Below are positions 1 through 6,021 of a DNA stretch of 7,836 nucleotides, piece after piece. Below the pieces are notes generated by a model. It saw nothing but the letters and a program-made list of their open reading frames with translations. It searched no databases and was not told the origin of the DNA. A program made the translations under genes and the position numbers. Within the stretch, counting starts at the first letter, position 1. The number at the start of each line of letters is the position of its first letter. Source of the stretch: Candidatus Atribacteria bacterium 1244-E10-H5-B2 (lineage in GTDB: Bacteria; Atribacterota; JS1; SB-45; 34-128); NCBI GenBank assembly GCA_003575245.1, contig NMQN01000573.1, positions 1 through 7,836 on the forward strand, read 5' to 3'.

Positions 1-1038
1 CCCCTCGGGCTCATCGGAGGGGCACTGGCCGATCGATGGAATAGAAAACGACTAATGATCCTTTCTGGGATCCTTTCAGCTCTGTTTGCTGGTCTAATTC
101 CTGTCTTTCATGGGGGAAGAATATTGAATCTTCCCTTGTTGGCAGGACTGGTTTTTTTGCTTTCCGCTGTCACTCAGCTCTTCGAGCCAGCTTTGGATTC
201 CTCCATTCCAAACATCGTCCACGAATCCCAATTGATGACCGCCAATGCCCTGGACAGGTCTACTCGGGAACTTGGTCAGATCCTGGGCCCTGCTTTGGGT
301 GGGGTTCTGATAGCTATAATTGGCATAACTAATGTCTTTTACATAGACGCCGCCTCATTTTTGATTATCTCCGCCACTATCACTCTAGCTCGAGTGCCAC
401 AAAAGCTATTGCCGATAGAGGAAAAGCTGACGGTTGGTAAGCTTTTTGCTGACATCTGGGAAGGATGGTGCTTCATCAAAGGACAGGTTATCATACTCTC
501 GGTTATTCTGATAGCCTTTGTGGCCAATATGGCTCTCGCCCCTCTTACCATTGTTACTGCGCTCTTCGTGAAGGAAATACTCCGAGGGGGTCCACAGGTA
601 TTTGGATTCCTGATGTCTGGGCTTGGAGCAGGAGCATTGGTGGGCATGCTCCTTTTAGGAGCCCTAGGGGAAAGATTTCGCAAGGGCAGGACCATACTTT
701 TCGGTTTTGTACTCATGGGGCTTGCTATGGGTTTGGTCGGGATTACCTTTCATATTTATCAAACTTCGTTTTGCTTTATATTGCTTGGGACAGGGATGGC
801 ACTGATCAATGTGCCCTATTTGACTATTCTACAATCGTTCACCCCAGACCATCTTAGGGGCAAGGTCTTGAGTACCGACCGGACATTGTCTATGGCCAGC
901 ATACCAATTAGCCAAGCCGGGGCAGGCTTTCTCGTAGAATGGATGGGACCACGGTTGCTCTTTGGTATCCTTGGGGTGATATTGTTGTCTTGTGCTATTG
1001 TCGCAGCCTGCATTCGTGAACTTCGAGAGATCCGATAA
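1..1038 (+). CDS. MFS efflux transporter of the DHA3/MFS_3 type, 5' end outside the window
   Basis: This is a major facilitator superfamily membrane protein, probably a proton-driven exporter of drugs or other small molecules; the substrate cannot be told from sequence. The reading frame is open from base 1, so the first in-window ATG at 55 is not the true start. The first visible residues include the classical MFS motif A, GGALADRWNRKR, which lies in the loop between membrane helices 2 and 3, so roughly the first 50-60 residues are missing. A second motif-A-like loop, LGALGERFRKGR, occurs at about bases 655-690, as expected between helices 8 and 9. The 345 visible residues alternate hydrophobic helices and short loops, and the total would fit the usual 400-420 residues. 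The end is intact, with TAA at 1036-1038. Its base composition is clearly richer in G+C than the importer operon. No clear terminator follows it. Confidence 0.9.
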   Translation, partial: PLGLIGGALADRWNRKRLMILSGILSALFAGLIPVFHGGRILNLPLLAGLVFLLSAVTQLFEPALDSSIPNIVHESQLMTANALDRSTRELGQILGPALGGVLIAIIGITNVFYIDAASFLIISATITLARVPQKLLPIEEKLTVGKLFADIWEGWCFIKGQVIILSVILIAFVANMALAPLTIVTALFVKEILRGGPQVFGFLMSGLGAGALVGMLLLGALGERFRKGRTILFGFVLMGLAMGLVGITFHIYQTSFCFILLGTGMALINVPYLTILQSFTPDHLRGKVLSTDRTLSMASIPISQAGAGFLVEWMGPRLLFGILGVILLSCAIVAACIRELREIR

Positions 1039-1196
1039 TCTATGACGAACTAGAAAAGTGTTTAGGAATGATAAAAAGTTCTTGGATGGAATTTTTCGGA
1101 GGATCAAAGGAATTAAGGAAAGCCACGTCAGGTTATAGCGTTAAATATAGCATTTTTTTCAAATTATTTAAATGTAAATAATTTATTATTTGAAAG

Positions 1197-1430
1197 TTAA
1201 AACTGGACTAAATTAGGTTCACTATTTTTAACTTTTTGTATACCTGAAAGTTCATCTTCATGCCAGAATATTACTTCAGATAAACCAGATTCTTTATCTG
1301 GTACCATCCGAAGTTGGGTTCTCTTATGTAGTGGTGCACTAGGTACTTTTAATTCTAAATTATTTATAGAGACTTTACGGTAAGAATTTACTATTCTATC
1401 CTCATTAGGGAATACGGAAAAAAATACAGG
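1197..1430 (-). pseudogene. C-terminal remnant of a DDE transposase/integrase (ISNCY- or IS481-like)
   Basis: Read on the minus strand, 77 sense codons end in TAA at 1199-1197. From about residue 8 the translation looks like the C-terminal beta domain of transposases related to ISNCY/IS481 integrases: NSYRKVSINNLELKVPSAPL, then TQLRMVPDKESGLSEVIFW, then GIQKVKNSEPNLVQF at the end. The family has about 400 residues or more, so only the last fifth or less survives. A TAG at 1433-1431 interrupts the frame just upstream. The frame beyond that is open back to about 1600, but its translation does not resemble a transposase core, so the DDE catalytic domain is missing. It cannot transpose by itself. 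The family call rests on recalled motif similarity, and the exact family is uncertain. Confidence 0.7.
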
Positions 1431-1485
1431 CTAACCAAAGAGGGAAGAAAAAGAGGTAAAAACAATCTGTTTATTTTGGGAGAAC

Positions 1486-1509
1486 CCGGGGGACCCGGTA
1501 ATTTTTTTT
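1486..1509 (+). terminator. GC hairpin followed by eight T residues
   Basis: CCGGG (1486-1490) pairs with CCCGG (1494-1498) across the 3-base loop GGA, and TAATTTTTTTT follows. This has the form of a rho-independent terminator reading rightward, but no intact rightward gene lies just upstream. It may stop read-through from the MFS gene 450 bases away, or be part of the mobile-element debris. The stem is short at five pairs. Confidence 0.35.
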
Positions 1510-1739
1510 GCACTTTTCTCATTTAACACAAAAGGCCTTCTGTCAAATAACGAGTGTTCAATTTTATTCCTCACATTGAAAGTAATTCCTAAAAAGTATG
1601 CCAAATTGGGGGTTATATTAAAAAAATTAGATCTCTAAGGGGAATTATAAGGGGGTCTCTAAAATTTCGCCACCAGAGCGATATTTGAGCGTTTTTTGGG
1701 CATATTTATCAAGTAAAAAGTCTTTGGAACGATAGAGAC

Positions 1740-1767
1740 TTGACATTATTCTAAATATAAGTATAAT
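1740..1767 (+). promoter_or_regulatory. Perfect-consensus sigma70-type promoter upstream of the XRE regulator
   Basis: TTGACA at 1740-1745 and TATAAT at 1762-1767 match both consensus hexamers exactly, with a 16-base spacer. The predicted transcription start is near 1773-1775. It points toward the XRE gene 175 bases downstream and, as no clear terminator separates the genes after that, probably toward the ABC importer too. A promoter this close to consensus would be strong unless repressed, which fits the repeat lying over its -10 region. Confidence 0.75.
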
Positions 1768-1774
1768 AAGTATA
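1757..1774 (+). repeat. Tandem 9-bp direct repeat over the -10 box, candidate operator
   Basis: ATAAGTATA occurs twice without a gap (1757-1765 and 1766-1774). The pair covers the end of the promoter spacer, the whole -10 hexamer and the expected transcription start. The 9-bp spacing is close to one helical turn. Binding there would block RNA polymerase. The XRE protein encoded just downstream is the obvious candidate binder, but nothing in the sequence proves this, and AT-rich repeats of this size can arise by chance. Confidence 0.4.
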
Positions 1775-1812
1775 TGAAAGAACAAGCCCGCTATCATCCT
1801 CGAACGAGATAA
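1774..1812 (+). CDS. Possible 12-aa leader peptide, leaderless start
   Basis: The frame reads MKEQARYHPRTR and then TAA. Its ATG falls where the promoter at 1740-1767 predicts the transcription start, so the message would be leaderless; there is no Shine-Dalgarno sequence. The second half of the frame lies in the hairpin at 1786-1818, so ribosomes on it would keep that hairpin open. It could be an attenuation-type leader peptide, the decayed start of a lost gene such as a transposase, or chance. Three of the 12 residues are arginine. Confidence 0.2.
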   Translation: MKEQARYHPRTR

Positions 1813-1818
1813 GCGGGC
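1786..1818 (+). promoter_or_regulatory. Stem-loop at the start of the XRE leader RNA
   Basis: GCCCGCT (1786-1792) pairs perfectly with AGCGGGC (1812-1818). ATC (1793-1795) can add three pairs with GAT (1808-1810) if A1811 bulges out. The stem is GC-rich in an AT-rich setting and begins about 12 bases into the predicted transcript. No T-run follows, so it is not a terminator by itself. It could shield the 5' end of the message or take part in attenuation. Confidence 0.5.
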
Positions 1819-1825
1819 CCGGAAC

Positions 1826-1865
1826 AGAGTCTAAGTCCTTGTTTTCCTTGAGCTCTTAATTTATT
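1826..1865 (+). terminator. Weak second leader hairpin with a T-rich tail
   Basis: AGAG (1826-1829) pairs with CTCT (1853-1856). TC/GA and AAG/CTT extend the stem with one bulged base on each side, leaving an 11-base loop. TTAATTTATT follows. This is a poor terminator by itself, but together with the hairpin before it the leader could work as an attenuator or end a short RNA of about 90 bases. Confidence 0.25.
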
Positions 1866-1932
1866 ATAACACAAATAGAGAAAAAACAATAGGGGGCTTG
1901 GCTTCAGTTAAGAAGACAGTCCTTTATTTATT

Positions 1933-1945
1933 AGGAGGCAGGAGG
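1933..1945 (+). promoter_or_regulatory. Tandem Shine-Dalgarno sequences of the XRE gene
   Basis: AGGAGG occurs at 1933-1938 and again at 1940-1945, ending 11 and 4 bases before the ATG at 1950. The two copies bracket the usual 5-9 base spacing. This fixes the ATG at 1950 as the start and suggests efficient translation. Confidence 0.7.
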
Positions 1946-1949
1946 AGAA

Positions 1950-2213
1950 ATGATAATCAATCCGATTAAAAAGAGGAGAGAGGAGAAGGGGTTAACCCAG
2001 GTGGATTTGGCTCTCTTGGTGGGAGTATCTCAGATGTATATTTCTCATTTTGAGACCGGGGGTCTTGTCCCTTCCAAAAGCCATATTAAAAAGATTACCG
2101 AGATTCTGGGCACCAGTCCGGAAACTTTAAATAAGGAACTGCATCAATTCTATGAGGCCAGGAGGAAGGAGCTAGAGAAGAAGATAAAGAAAAGTAAATT
2201 CCAAAACAATTAA
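1950..2213 (+). CDS. Small XRE/Cro-CI-type DNA-binding regulator
   Basis: This 87-residue protein is a single helix-turn-helix domain of the HTH_3 (Cro/C1) family and would act as a dimeric transcription factor in the cytoplasm. The recognition unit covers about residues 16-37: TQVDLALLVGVSQMYISHFE has the family pattern of a TQ start, a GVS turn and a following I-S-x-F/W-E helix. Residues 45-62 (HIKKITEILGTSPETL) form the usual last helices. A charged tail from about residue 66, rich in Lys, Arg and Glu, may form a short helix for dimerisation. There is no ligand or protease domain, so it resembles a simple repressor or a Cro-like switch protein. It lies 96 bases before the importer binding-protein gene in the same direction, with a strong promoter and a possible repeat operator upstream, which suggests autoregulation and control of the importer. 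It could also be a solo phage- or plasmid-derived regulator. Confidence 0.88.
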   Translation: MIINPIKKRREEKGLTQVDLALLVGVSQMYISHFETGGLVPSKSHIKKITEILGTSPETLNKELHQFYEARRKELEKKIKKSKFQNN

Positions 2214-2239
2214 ATGCTAAATAATTAGGGAGGTGATTC

Positions 2240-2335
2240 ATGAGGGTAGATAGGAGAAATATAGTTAAGTCGGTTGAAAATTTAAAAAAAAGGAGATTAA
2301 AAAATAAAAATGAAATGTTCAAATTTGATTATTAA
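2240..2335 (+). CDS. Possible 31-aa basic peptide overlapping the binding-protein start
   Basis: A near-perfect Shine-Dalgarno sequence, GGAGGTGA at 2229-2236, precedes ATG 2240 with ideal spacing. The frame runs 31 codons (MRVDRRNIVKSVENLKKRRL, then KNKNEMFKFDY) to TAA at 2333-2335. The product is very basic and has no recognised family. It overlaps the first 26 bases of the binding-protein gene in another frame, so it could act as a translational coupling or leader ORF. The binding-protein gene's own SD-like AAGGAG lies inside it. It may instead be the remnant of a longer lost gene whose ribosome-binding site survives. Small size and lack of recognised relatives keep confidence modest. Confidence 0.4.
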   Translation: MRVDRRNIVKSVENLKKRRLKNKNEMFKFDY

Positions 2336-3299
2336 AGCATTACTAGTAGTGTTGGTATTGAGTTTGGGTATAACATTAGGAATAGCAAAGGCTCCAAGTG
2401 ATTATAAAATGGTTTTAATTCTTCCCGGGCCTATTAACGATCAAAGCTGGAATGCCGCGAACTATGCAGGATTATTAGCCTGCAACAATACACTGGACAC
2501 AAAAATGGAATATGTAGAAAATGTTCAAGCTAGTGATTTTGAATCAACTTTCCGAAATTATGGTGAACGTGGCTATGATTTAGTAATTTCTGCTGGAACA
2601 CAATTCGATGAAGCTGCTAATAGAGTTGGACAGAGTTATCCAAAGACTACCTATTGTGTATTTAATGGAATGATTGCTACTCCCCCCAATGTATGTCCGG
2701 TTTTACCCAAAGAATACGAAGCAAGCTTTTTAGTGGGTTTAATCGCTGGTTATACCACTAAAACGGGTAAAATTGGGATTGCAGGAGGTTTTCCGAATAA
2801 GCTTATGATAAGGCTTCTAAACACCTATGAATATGGAGCACGGATTGGTTCGCCAAGGGTTGAAGTTATTAGGGCTTATGCAAATTCATGGAGTGATGTA
2901 ACATTGGGCAAACAAATGGCGGGTTCTATGATTGATAAGGGAGCTGATGTTCTTTTCTTCTATGCGAATCAAGTTGGTCTTGGCGCTATACAATCATGCA
3001 AAGAAAAAGGTGCTAAATTTATAGGTTTTGCAAGTGATCAAAATAGTGTTGCTCCCGGTACAGTAGTAGCAAGTGCATGGTTTGGAACAGAAGATATATA
3101 TAAATGGATTGCAACTAAATACATGGCTGGTGAATTAGAACCAATCGTAAACGAATTAGGCATGAGCGAAGGAGTTATCAGTATATCCTTTACTGACGAA
3201 GTATCACCAGAGGTTCGCGAAATAGTTGAACAAGCCGCAGATTTAATTGCTAAGGGAAAATTATTAAAATTTGTTTCGCAATTTCCAGAGGCGCTTTAG
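2310..3299 (+). CDS. BMP-family (PnrA-like) periplasmic binding protein of an ABC importer
   Basis: This 329-residue protein is the extracytoplasmic receptor of the importer encoded downstream. It belongs to the BMP/Med/PnrA family (PF02608), whose characterised members bind purine nucleosides and related ligands. Residues 1-28 are a signal peptide: a short basic start, a Leu/Val-rich core, and AKA as a signal peptidase I site. No lipobox cysteine is present, whereas many relatives are lipoproteins. Family features include the ligand-site segment PGPINDQSWN (39-48), where PnrA-like proteins have D-x-S/F-N; the hinge region EYEASFLVGLIAGYTTKTGK (135-154) with IGIAGG after it; and IGFASDQNSVAPG (238-250) near the second ligand contact. 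Length is typical. The AAGGAG SD ends 14 bases before the ATG, unusually far, with an A-rich spacer. Nucleoside uptake is inferred from family and gene order; other ligands are possible. Confidence 0.9.
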   Translation: MKCSNLIIKALLVVLVLSLGITLGIAKAPSDYKMVLILPGPINDQSWNAANYAGLLACNNTLDTKMEYVENVQASDFESTFRNYGERGYDLVISAGTQFDEAANRVGQSYPKTTYCVFNGMIATPPNVCPVLPKEYEASFLVGLIAGYTTKTGKIGIAGGFPNKLMIRLLNTYEYGARIGSPRVEVIRAYANSWSDVTLGKQMAGSMIDKGADVLFFYANQVGLGAIQSCKEKGAKFIGFASDQNSVAPGTVVASAWFGTEDIYKWIATKYMAGELEPIVNELGMSEGVISISFTDEVSPEVREIVEQAADLIAKGKLLKFVSQFPEAL

Positions 3300-3325
3300 A
3301 ATAAATTAAAAAACTTAATTGAAAT

Positions 3326-3349
3326 CGGAGGGTCTCTTGTGACCCTCCG
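3326..3349 (+). promoter_or_regulatory. Perfect 9-bp inverted repeat covering the SD and GTG of the ATPase gene
   Basis: CGGAGGGTC (3326-3334) is the exact reverse complement of GACCCTCCG (3341-3349), with a 6-base loop TCTTGT. The left arm contains GGAGGG, the SD at ideal distance from GTG 3339; the right arm begins inside that start codon. Folded RNA would hide the ribosome-binding site. The sequence after it, TACTATTTTAA, is only weakly T-rich, so a partial terminator or an mRNA-stabilising hairpin between receptor and ATPase is also possible. Either role would lower ATPase output relative to the binding protein. Confidence 0.7.
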
Positions 3350-4907
3350 TACTATTTTAAATACAATTATGAATAACAAAGCCGATTCAATCGTCTTAAA
3401 AAATATTACTAAATATTTTCCGGGAACAATCGCTAATGATCACATTGACCTAACATTAGTAAGTGGGGAAGTATTAGCTCTTTTCGGGGAGAACGGTGCC
3501 GGAAAAACTACCTTAATGAGTATTCTTTACGGATTGTATCAACCAGATAAAGGTGAGATATTTATTAAAGGAGAACGGGTAAAAATTCGCTCCCCACGCG
3601 ATGCAATGGAATACGGAATAGGCATGATTCATCAGCATTTTACCCTTGTTCCTGTGCATACAGTAGTAGAAAATATAATTTTGGGTACAGAAAAAGCTTA
3701 TTTGAAACATTTGGATATTGAAGAAAAAGTAAAAAAAATAAACGAAATTGGGAAAAAGTATAGTCTTGAAGTAGATCCTTATACAATAATTCAACAACTT
3801 CCCGTAGGTATACAACAACGAGTAGAAATTCTTAAAGCTCTATATAGAAATGCACAAATTCTTATTATGGATGAACCAACTTCAGTCCTTACTTCTCAAG
3901 AAGCAGAGAAATTATTTAATTTTATACGTGATTTTAAAGCGAAGGGTCATTCTGTTATTTTTATTAGCCACAAACTTAATGAAGTAATGGAAATCGCAGA
4001 CAGAATTACCGTATTAAGAGACGGTAAAATTGTGGGTAATGTTTTGTGCCAGGAAGCATCAGATAGTCAATTAACTCATATGATGATAGGGCGGGATCTC
4101 GTAATACCAAAAACAAATAGTAGTATTCACCTAAAATCAGAAATGCTTAAAATAAAAAATTTGACTATTATGGGGGATAAACAGAACAAAGCTATTGATG
4201 ATTTATCTTTTACGGTTCGAGAGGGAGAAATTTTTGGGATTGCAGGTGTTAGCGGTAATGGTCAAGAAGAACTTGCCCAAGCATTATGTGGTTTGCGTAA
4301 GATAAAAAGCGGTCAAGTTACTTTATTTGATAAAGATATCACCAATAAAGATGCTTTATCAATTATTCATCAAGGGGTAGGATATATACCTGCTGATAGA
4401 CATAAAGAGGGATTAGTTTTAGATATGTCAATAGAAGAGAATCTATTTCTTAAAAGTCATTCTAATCCCATGTTTTTTCATTATGGTTTTTTGAATCGGA
4501 ATAAAATTCAGGAAAACGCAAGAAATTTAATGAGGGATTTCGAAATTAAAGCAGCTTCTTCAAAAAGTAGAGCTATGACTTTATCAGGAGGGAACCAACA
4601 AAAAGTCGCAGTCGCAAGGGAGGTTAATGTTGGTTCAAAATTACTTGTAGCAGTTCAACCTACTCGCGGTCTTGATTTAGGTGCGGTTGATTATGTTCAT
4701 AAAACTTTATTAAAAGAAAAAAAAGAAGGGAAAGCAATTCTATTAATTTCGACGGAACTTTCTGAAATAATGACTTTATCAGACCGGATAAGTGTAATGT
4801 ATAGAGGGGAATTATTAAAAATAATACAAAGAAAAGATGCAAAAGTCGATGAAATCGGACTTCTAATGGCAGGAATTACCGAAGGAAATAGAAATGGAAA
4901 AAATTAA
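3339..4907 (+). CDS. Double-domain ABC importer ATPase (NupO/RbsA-like)
   Basis: This cytoplasmic subunit has two ATP-binding domains in one chain, as in sugar and nucleoside importers. Domain 1 has Walker A GENGAGKTT (50-58), a Q-loop at IHQHF (97-101), the variant signature LPVGIQQR (154-161) usual for this subfamily, Walker B ILIMDEPTS (174-182) and the switch histidine in ISHKL (H211). Domain 2 is degenerate as usual: GVSGNGQ (303-309) lacks the Walker A lysine, LSGGNQQK (415-422) is intact, Walker B reads LLVAVQPTRGLD with Gln for the catalytic Glu, and T472 replaces the histidine. Thus one composite site should be fully active. GTG 3339 has a good SD but sits in a hairpin. ATG 3369, ten codons later, has no SD but gives a 512-residue protein with a more typical N-terminus. 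The gene follows the binding-protein gene by 39 bases and overlaps the next gene by 14. Confidence 0.93.
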   Translation: MTLRTILNTIMNNKADSIVLKNITKYFPGTIANDHIDLTLVSGEVLALFGENGAGKTTLMSILYGLYQPDKGEIFIKGERVKIRSPRDAMEYGIGMIHQHFTLVPVHTVVENIILGTEKAYLKHLDIEEKVKKINEIGKKYSLEVDPYTIIQQLPVGIQQRVEILKALYRNAQILIMDEPTSVLTSQEAEKLFNFIRDFKAKGHSVIFISHKLNEVMEIADRITVLRDGKIVGNVLCQEASDSQLTHMMIGRDLVIPKTNSSIHLKSEMLKIKNLTIMGDKQNKAIDDLSFTVREGEIFGIAGVSGNGQEELAQALCGLRKIKSGQVTLFDKDITNKDALSIIHQGVGYIPADRHKEGLVLDMSIEENLFLKSHSNPMFFHYGFLNRNKIQENARNLMRDFEIKAASSKSRAMTLSGGNQQKVAVAREVNVGSKLLVAVQPTRGLDLGAVDYVHKTLLKEKKEGKAILLISTELSEIMTLSDRISVMYRGELLKIIQRKDAKVDEIGLLMAGITEGNRNGKN

Positions 4908-6021
4908 TAATTTGATAAATAAGACAGATAGTAGAATTGAACAATCTCCAATATCTCAAGACAATAATGTTTGGCTCAATTTTTTACCAGTATTTTCAGT
5001 GTTGCTTGGTTTGTTAATGAGCGGGTTAATGATGTTATTTTTAGGGTATAATCCCTTGATAGTCTATTCTAATATGTTAAGTTATGCCTTTCGTGACATC
5101 TATAACATAGCCGATATATTTGCCAAGGCAACTCCTCTTATTCTTACTGGATTAGCTTTTGGGTTTGCTTTTCGGGCATCTTTATTCAATATTGGGGCTC
5201 AAGGTCAATTTTATATAGGAGCGGTAATGGCGGTAGCTTGTGCCCTGAAATTAGGCTCACTTCCTTCGTATCTTACTCTTATAATATGTTTTATTATGAG
5301 CTTAATAGGAGGAAGTCTATGGGCAGCTTTTATTGGTTATGTAAAGGCACGTTTTAATGCAAATGAATTTTTAGTTAGCATGATGTTAACTTATGTTGCT
5401 ATTGCGATCATGAATTTTTTGCTTACAGGGTTATTAAAAGAAGTTAAAGGGGAATATCCTCAAACTGATGTCATCCCAAAAAGTGGCTGGTTACCTTCGC
5501 TTGTACCTCATACAAGGCTTCATTGGGGTTTCGTAGTCGCTCTATTAATTGCTTTGCTAGCTTATATAATTTTATGGCGGACATCATTGGGATATAAAAT
5601 TAGAATGGTTGGTTTTAATCGAGATGCGGCTCGCTATGCTGGAATAAACATTGGAAGAATTTTTATAATTGTGTTTTTTATAAGTGGAGCATTTGCCGGA
5701 ATTGCAGGTTTTACAGAAATAAATGGAATGCAGCATATGTTAATTGAAGGATTTAATCCTATGATTGGAGCTGAAGGAATAGGAATTGCTATATTAGGAA
5801 ATGCGCATCCTTTGGGTATAGTACTTTCTGCCCTTTTGTTTGGTGCTTTAAAAGTAGGCGGAAATTTAGTAGTGCAAACATCAAGAATTCCTGCTAGTAT
5901 TATTGGTATTATGGAAGGTTTTGTTATATTATCGGTAATTTTATCTTATTTTATAAGAGATAAATTGATAGTTTTAAGAAGCAAGAAAAAACTTGCGGCA
6001 CAAGAGGAGCATAGATTATGA
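4894..6021 (+). CDS. ABC importer permease 1 (BPD_transp_2, NupP-like)
   Basis: This 375-residue inner-membrane protein is one half of the transport channel, of the branched-chain-amino-acid/nucleoside permease type (PF02653). After a polar N-terminal stretch of about 27 residues, it shows roughly eight to ten hydrophobic segments between residues 28 and 355. Family signatures are FNIGAQGQFYIGA (98-110), the glycine-rich patch found as FNIGAEGQ in relatives, and the cytoplasmic coupling loop MVGFNRDAARYAGI (238-251), which contacts the ATPase. A later glycine-rich stretch, IGAEGIGIAILG (291-302), is also typical. The tail (about 355-375) is basic and cytoplasmic. An AAGGAA sequence at 4882-4887, six bases before the ATG, lies inside the ATPase gene; the 14-base overlap indicates translational coupling. 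It overlaps the next permease by four bases. Confidence 0.92.
   Translation: MEKINNLINKTDSRIEQSPISQDNNVWLNFLPVFSVLLGLLMSGLMMLFLGYNPLIVYSNMLSYAFRDIYNIADIFAKATPLILTGLAFGFAFRASLFNIGAQGQFYIGAVMAVACALKLGSLPSYLTLIICFIMSLIGGSLWAAFIGYVKARFNANEFLVSMMLTYVAIAIMNFLLTGLLKEVKGEYPQTDVIPKSGWLPSLVPHTRLHWGFVVALLIALLAYIILWRTSLGYKIRMVGFNRDAARYAGINIGRIFIIVFFISGAFAGIAGFTEINGMQHMLIEGFNPMIGAEGIGIAILGNAHPLGIVLSALLFGALKVGGNLVVQTSRIPASIIGIMEGFVILSVILSYFIRDKLIVLRSKKKLAAQEEHRL

Larger units (their letters stand above)
1039..1949. other. 911-bp region without an intact gene: transposon debris, then the promoter and leader of the XRE gene
   Basis: No intact gene is seen on either strand. From left to right it holds a spacer after the MFS gene, an all-AT 10-bp inverted repeat (1161-1170 with 1175-1184), a transposase C-terminal remnant on the minus strand, a GC-rich hairpin with a T-run near 1500, and interspersed TCTCTAA and TAAGGGG repeats at 1632-1660. 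These are followed by a strong promoter at 1740 and about 175 bases of leader before the regulator gene. The left half looks like decayed mobile DNA and the right half like a control region. Confidence 0.6.

Noticed and set aside
339..857. Open frames of 125 aa (minus) and 130 aa (plus) inside the MFS gene
   Set aside because: They are out-of-frame shadows of a clear membrane protein and their translations have no family features.
1068..1181. 37-codon open frame after the MFS gene (MIKSSWMEFFGGSKELRKAT and so on)
   Set aside because: The only purine stretch abuts the ATG, there is no recognisable family, and it runs into AT-rich repeat sequence.
1161..1184. 10-bp perfect inverted repeat AAATTATTTA / TAAATAATTT as a terminator
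   Set aside because: It contains no G-C pairs and lies in very AT-rich DNA, so its stability would be low and chance occurrence is likely.
1431..1620. Continuation of the transposase reading frame upstream of the TAG at 1433-1431
   Set aside because: The frame is open, but the translation shows no DDE-core or integrase features, so it was not added to the pseudogene.
1674..1697. GAGCG repeat followed by six T residues as a terminator
   Set aside because: The two GAGCG copies are direct, not inverted, so no stem forms before the T-run.
2214..2309. Purine riboswitch before the nucleoside-type importer
   Set aside because: The space is only 96 bases, is largely taken by the small ORF and its SD, and lacks the conserved purine-aptamer core.
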